From assembly GCA_027559495.1 (NCBI GenBank), contig JAMXSV010000029.1, forward strand, positions 620,001-684,000: DNA of 64,000 bases, in the 5' to 3' direction. The position numbers and the translations under genes are program-made. The notes below the pieces were generated by a model. The model ran no database searches, had not been told where the DNA came from, and was given only the letters and a program-made list of their open reading frames with translations. Below are positions 60,481 through 64,000 of the stretch, in pieces (positions within the stretch are counted from its first letter, which is position 1; every line of letters begins with the position of its first letter). This DNA is from Aurifilum marmelostoma. Its lineage: Eukaryota > Ascomycota > Sordariomycetes > Diaporthales > Cryphonectriaceae.

Positions 60481-60864
60481 GTGGATCCACACTCCCTCTA
60501 CCAGATCTGGGGCGCCATATAGACTTCTTGTTGTGGCACTCTTCTCTCTTTTTTTTTTTCCTTTTTTCTGGGAGGGTTTTTTTTTATTTTATTTTAGATC
60601 GTCGACCTGGCCTGCCCACACTTCATAACCTACCCAGCAGCCACAAGTCCTGACGATCAAACAACCTTTTTCTCCTACCTTATTCTTCTTACTCACTCCC
60701 CTTCTCCTCCTTCCCATCATCATCATCCTGACAACCCCTCCTCATCCTCCTTCAACAACAACATCATCACCCATCATCCTCTTCCCCATCCTCCTTCCTT
60801 CTCTCTCGACATCATCATCATACCAGCATTAAAGTGTCAACAACACCTACCCAGAGAGACGCAC
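60481..60864 (+). promoter_or_regulatory. ATG-free pyrimidine-rich leader of the WOPR gene
   Basis: The last 384 nt before the start codon hold no ATG on the + strand and are rich in C, T and A, as expected for a transcribed leader scanned by ribosomes. A T-rich stretch ends in ATTTTAG at about 60591-60597, which resembles a 3' splice site. An intron in the leader is therefore possible, though no donor is identified. Confidence 0.45.
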
Positions 60865-62253
60865 ATGCACACACAGACGTCAATGGCTGTGCGGCAGAAT
60901 AACATGATGGAGACTTACCACGGTATCGTGCGGACTCCCGCAGACGCTATCAAGCTGTTCGAGGCCTGCAGACTAGGCCTGCTGCCGCGTGTGCAGCGCA
61001 GGTTATCCGAGAAGGAGCGCCAGTCGATCCGGTCTGGATCAGTATTTGTGTGGGACGAGAGGGAGGCCGGCATGCGGCGGTGGACAGACGGGAAGTCGTG
61101 GAGCGCCAGCAGGGTGTCGGGCAGCTTTCTCACCTACCGCGAGATGGAGGGCAAGAGGGGTGGTGGCTTCGGCACGTCGAGGAGGAGCGCGGGCAAGACG
61201 CCAGACTCGGGTCGTGGTAGCGACGAGGTCTCTGACGACGGCGAGCCCGACGGCTACCGGTACAAGGCGGACGGCCTCATGAAGCAGTCCTTCAGCATCA
61301 CCACCTCGCAGGGCCAGCACCTCCACCTCATCTCGTACTACTCACGGCCACACCCCAGCGAGCCCGAGCTGCCACAGCCCAGCACCGACCCCAGCCTCAG
61401 ACAGATCGTGCCCGTCAAGGGCATGTACCCAGAGTCCAGCATGAACGACCAGCCCGTGCCCGCGACGACGAGGACACCCATGGCCACATACCCTCACCCA
61501 CCACCGCCGCCGCCACACCTCCCGCCGTCATACCCTCAGTACGCCCAGCAGCCATACCCGGGCTGGCCTCCATCGCCGGTAGCAACGCCTCCCTACAGCC
61601 ACTACACAGTCGCCGGCCACTATGCTCCAGCACCGCTCCCACACCCTCACCATGTCCACCCGCACGCGCCCTACCCACCTCACCCTCACTACATGGCTGG
61701 GCCCCCACCATCTCACCTCTATGACCCGCGTCCTCTGCCACCGCCTGCGTCCGCTGCTCAGCCCCGCGTGACACCACCTATCCTGCCACCTTACAACAGC
61801 AGCAGCAGCAGCCAGGCGCCGGCACAAGCAGCGCACACATCGCCCTACCTGGCCCAGGCGCGGATCAAGGAGGAGTCCCCGCGCCCACAAAACCTGCACT
61901 TCGCACCCCCCTCAGCAACAGCAGGCCCAGGAAGGACCATGCCCGGGCCCTTGCCAGCCGTGCCCGCCCACAGCAGCAACTCGTCGACACCGCCCCCGAG
62001 GACCCTCTCGCAGTCTCCACCGGTCTCTGGGTCTGGTAGCGTTAGCAACAACAAGGCCAGCTTGTCTGCCCTCCTGCATCCCGCGCACACGGACTCCGAG
62101 CCTAACAGCGCCAACCCCGGCAACAGCAGTGCCACGAGCAGCCCGCGAGGCGCTGGGAGTGGTGCCTCGGGCTCACAGACGGGCCTGGCGGCCATGGGCT
62201 TCCACGAAGATGCGAGGGCACTGGATGTGTTGAACAAGAAGTTTTCCATCTAA
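60865..62253 (+). CDS. pac2: Gti1/Pac2 family WOPR transcription regulator
   Basis: A single exon of 462 residues. The first Met (60865) and the one at 60883 (MAVRQNNMMETYHG) are both plausible starts. The N-terminal WOPR part runs from METYHGIVRTPADAI through RLSEKERQSIRSGSVFVWDE to RRWTDGKSWSASRVSGSFL (about residues 15-98). The second conserved block is YRYKADGLMKQSFSITTSQG and HLISYYS (about 130-160), then RQIVPVKGMYP. WOPR proteins bind DNA and control morphological and developmental switches and, in plant pathogens, virulence-related programmes. The QRRLSEKERQSIR wording fits the Pac2 branch rather than the Wor1/Sge1/Ryp1 branch. The rest is Pro-, His-, Tyr- and Ser-rich and low-complexity, typical of these regulators. 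The long gene-free upstream tract fits a heavily regulated gene. Confidence 0.9.
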   Translation: MHTQTSMAVRQNNMMETYHGIVRTPADAIKLFEACRLGLLPRVQRRLSEKERQSIRSGSVFVWDEREAGMRRWTDGKSWSASRVSGSFLTYREMEGKRGGGFGTSRRSAGKTPDSGRGSDEVSDDGEPDGYRYKADGLMKQSFSITTSQGQHLHLISYYSRPHPSEPELPQPSTDPSLRQIVPVKGMYPESSMNDQPVPATTRTPMATYPHPPPPPPHLPPSYPQYAQQPYPGWPPSPVATPPYSHYTVAGHYAPAPLPHPHHVHPHAPYPPHPHYMAGPPPSHLYDPRPLPPPASAAQPRVTPPILPPYNSSSSSQAPAQAAHTSPYLAQARIKEESPRPQNLHFAPPSATAGPGRTMPGPLPAVPAHSSNSSTPPPRTLSQSPPVSGSGSVSNNKASLSALLHPAHTDSEPNSANPGNSSATSSPRGAGSGASGSQTGLAAMGFHEDARALDVLNKKFSI

Positions 62254-64000
62254 GCCGAGGGCGGTGCTGATATACGGGCAAGAGAGACAAAGTAACGTCA
62301 CGAGAGGTGGCGGTGGACCGGCGAAGAAGATACCCAACCTGGAGCTTTGCTTTTTTTTTTTTCTTCTTTTTTTTCTAGTCCCAGGCAGCGGGGCAACCCG
62401 TGATAAGTCCTAGGGCAGAGGGAGCATGAATGGATCGGTCGCATCTTACACGGCGTTATTGGGAGGCTCTCAAGATATTACTTTGCGGAAACATCGCTGT
62501 TGTGGCAAAGTCTTTTCTTCAACCACGTGCACATATTCTCCTTATTTTTTTTTTTCATTCTTGGGTTTCCTTGGAACGATACCTACACATGTCACTTTGG
62601 GATGGACAGATGGACTGTCAAGAGTGCTGAGATAGAGAGATGGAACAGGAATAGGATAGGCAAAGAAAAGCACTCGTTTAGCCTGAATGAATGAAACAAT
62701 CAATCAATCATATTGAATACCTTTTACTATATTGCAAACCTTGTGGTGATTTCTTTGAATTCAATTACATTCATCTTGTGTTGCATGTATACATTCGCAA
62801 TCTATTTGCTTACCTTTGGCGCTCTACAGAATTGGGAGGGAACGAATCAAAACAGATTGCCTAGACTTGGAAGACAATGCCTTGTCCTGCCAAGCCCGCC
62901 AGCTCATCACGATGGTCATTGCAAATTTTCAAAAGGGGAACATGGACATGGTGGGCTTGGACATGTGGTGGCCCCCCCGATACACGTGCCATGGAATGCC
63001 AAGTCCGAAAGGGGAAGGGGAAGAGACAGAAGGGCGGGGGGGGGGGGGGAGAAAATAAAGCATATAGAGAGAAAGTCTCCTGACTCGCTTATCCTCCGAA
63101 CACAGTCTGTGTGTTGTGGGAGAGGAACTCCGGCAAAACCATGGGGAAAAGAAGAAAAAAGAAATAGAGACAAGAAAGCGAGGAAAAGGACCCTTTTCTG
63201 GTCTTGGGTAAGCTTAACTTGGCGGACCCCTTGTTCTTTGGCTTGGGGGGACCACACATCAATAGTATCATTTAGGAGCGTGCGCGGCCTTTTTTTTTTT
63301 TTTTTTTTTCTTTCTTTCTTTTTCTTTCTTTTTCTTTCTCTTCTATTGAGGTCAAGGAACGAGGGCTAGGTCTCAATTGGGTGGTGGGGACAGGAAAGTG
63401 ATAATTCGTTCTGTTATCCTTCTCTCTCGTGAGACGGTTCCCTCACCAATAATATGGAATCATCGGATCCCCTTTTGTCAAGAACGAACAATAACTCGGA
63501 CGGATAGCGGCCTGTGCCGATAGAGGGAACATTGGGAAAAAGGTGAGCTGAGGCCTCATTTACCTTTTTCCTGGTGATGACGCGTCTCCACCGATGAGCC
63601 GGGTTGCCGCTTTACGGCCTTTTTCCTCTTTTCTTTTCTATTAACTGTTTATTTCTCGGGTAGCCCAGTAAATTGAGAAGGGGGGGGCATGGACGCGCTC
63701 TGGACAGTAGGTGAGCCTTTCTCTCCGTTCTCTGTAGGAGGAGGATCTTCCTATGAGGTGAGATGACGAGCTTCTTGGAGGGTGGTAATGTAAATCTAGG
63801 CCGCCGGTCTCCTTCCCTCCCCCCCCCCCGAGCCAAGGCTTGTTTGTTATCCACATTATCCACATGGGCATATCGCTTTTCTCCTTGCAGGTGGTGTATG
63901 CGAAAAAGTTACCATAGTGATAGGGTCTTTTGTGTGTGTGTGTGTGTGGGTGATGTTGTCGAGTACCTCACTTGCTTACGTACTTGAGTTGTTAGAAGCG
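62254..64000. other. Non-coding right end of the window
   Basis: About 1.75 kb after the WOPR gene, starting with its 3' UTR. It contains a G14 run (63036-63049), a T20 run (63290-63309) and a (GT)n stretch near 63932-63947. The longest ORF (62713-63369, +) crosses the homopolymers and has no protein-like character. Confidence 0.5.

Larger units (their letters stand above)
41209..60864. other. 19.7-kb gene-poor tract upstream of the WOPR regulator
   Basis: No ORF in this span has a recognisable motif or coding-like composition on either strand. The longest (51298-51990 - and 55359-55997 -) look random. It carries many homopolymers, for example C16 (47741-47756), A19 (49947-49965), T20 (50527-50546) and G15 (52454-52468). 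It also holds (GT)13 at 46894-46919 and 50717-50742, (CT)13 at 53699-53724, and clusters of GTAC-rich palindromic sequence. It is not AT-rich and shows no transposon remains. It may hold long leaders, regulatory DNA or non-coding RNA. Confidence 0.7.

Noticed and set aside
41209..60864. RIP-mutated transposon graveyard
   Set aside because: The tract is not AT-rich and shows no long repeats or degenerate transposase/reverse transcriptase frames.

Overview
The window is nuclear DNA of a filamentous ascomycete (Pezizomycotina, most likely a Sordariomycete). Genes are mostly GC-rich at third codon positions and are split by short introns of 59-166 nt with GTRNGT-like donors, CTNAC-like branch sites and YAG acceptors. 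The gene set is typical of this group: a DIM-2-type DNA methyltransferase, a Gti1/Pac2 WOPR regulator, SYS1, COA6, an MSS4-type lipid kinase, CFT2, SEC24 and a mitochondrial AsnRS. I see no transposon, CRISPR array, viral gene or AT-rich RIP relic.

Layout, left to right: the 3' part of a Ser/Thr-rich protein (1-1880, +); a dim-2-like cytosine-5 DNA methyltransferase (2372-6272, -); an unrecognised, probably mitochondrial 891-residue protein (7259-10008, -) divergent from a MYST acetyltransferase of SAS2 type (10419-12658, +); an intron-containing tRNA-Asn (13229-13319, -); a flavin monooxygenase (13863-15622, -); SYS1 (16495-17311, -) divergent from COA6 (18091-18649, +); a PIP 5-kinase (19764-22982, -); CFT2/CPSF100 (26474-29520, -) divergent from SEC24 (30501-33807, +); a tentative small gene (34690-35036, -); a microbial-type PARG-domain protein (35774-37208, -); and a mitochondrial asparaginyl-tRNA synthetase (39457-41208, +). 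After that comes about 19.7 kb in which I can support no gene (41209-60864), full of homopolymer tracts and dinucleotide repeats. It ends at a Gti1/Pac2 WOPR regulator (60865-62253, +), and the last 1.7 kb is again non-coding.

Most of the genes are unrelated housekeeping functions: chromatin marking (dim-2, MYST), ER-Golgi traffic (SEC24, SYS1), phosphoinositide signalling, pre-mRNA 3'-end processing, and mitochondrial biogenesis (COA6, AsnRS, the unnamed presequence protein). They do not form a metabolic cluster. Exon boundaries were worked out by hand from splice signals and frame continuity, and most junctions rejoin conserved family motifs.

The points most worth a second look are: (i) apparent one-base frame breaks at homopolymers near the 3' ends of dim-2 and the MYST gene, with coding-like sequence continuing in another frame; (ii) the very long gene-free tract ahead of the WOPR regulator; (iii) the PARG-like protein, whose signature departs from the canonical GGG/QEE form; (iv) the unrecognised mitochondrial protein whose presequence sits on its own short exon. 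I did not find a system I can defend as wholly new.
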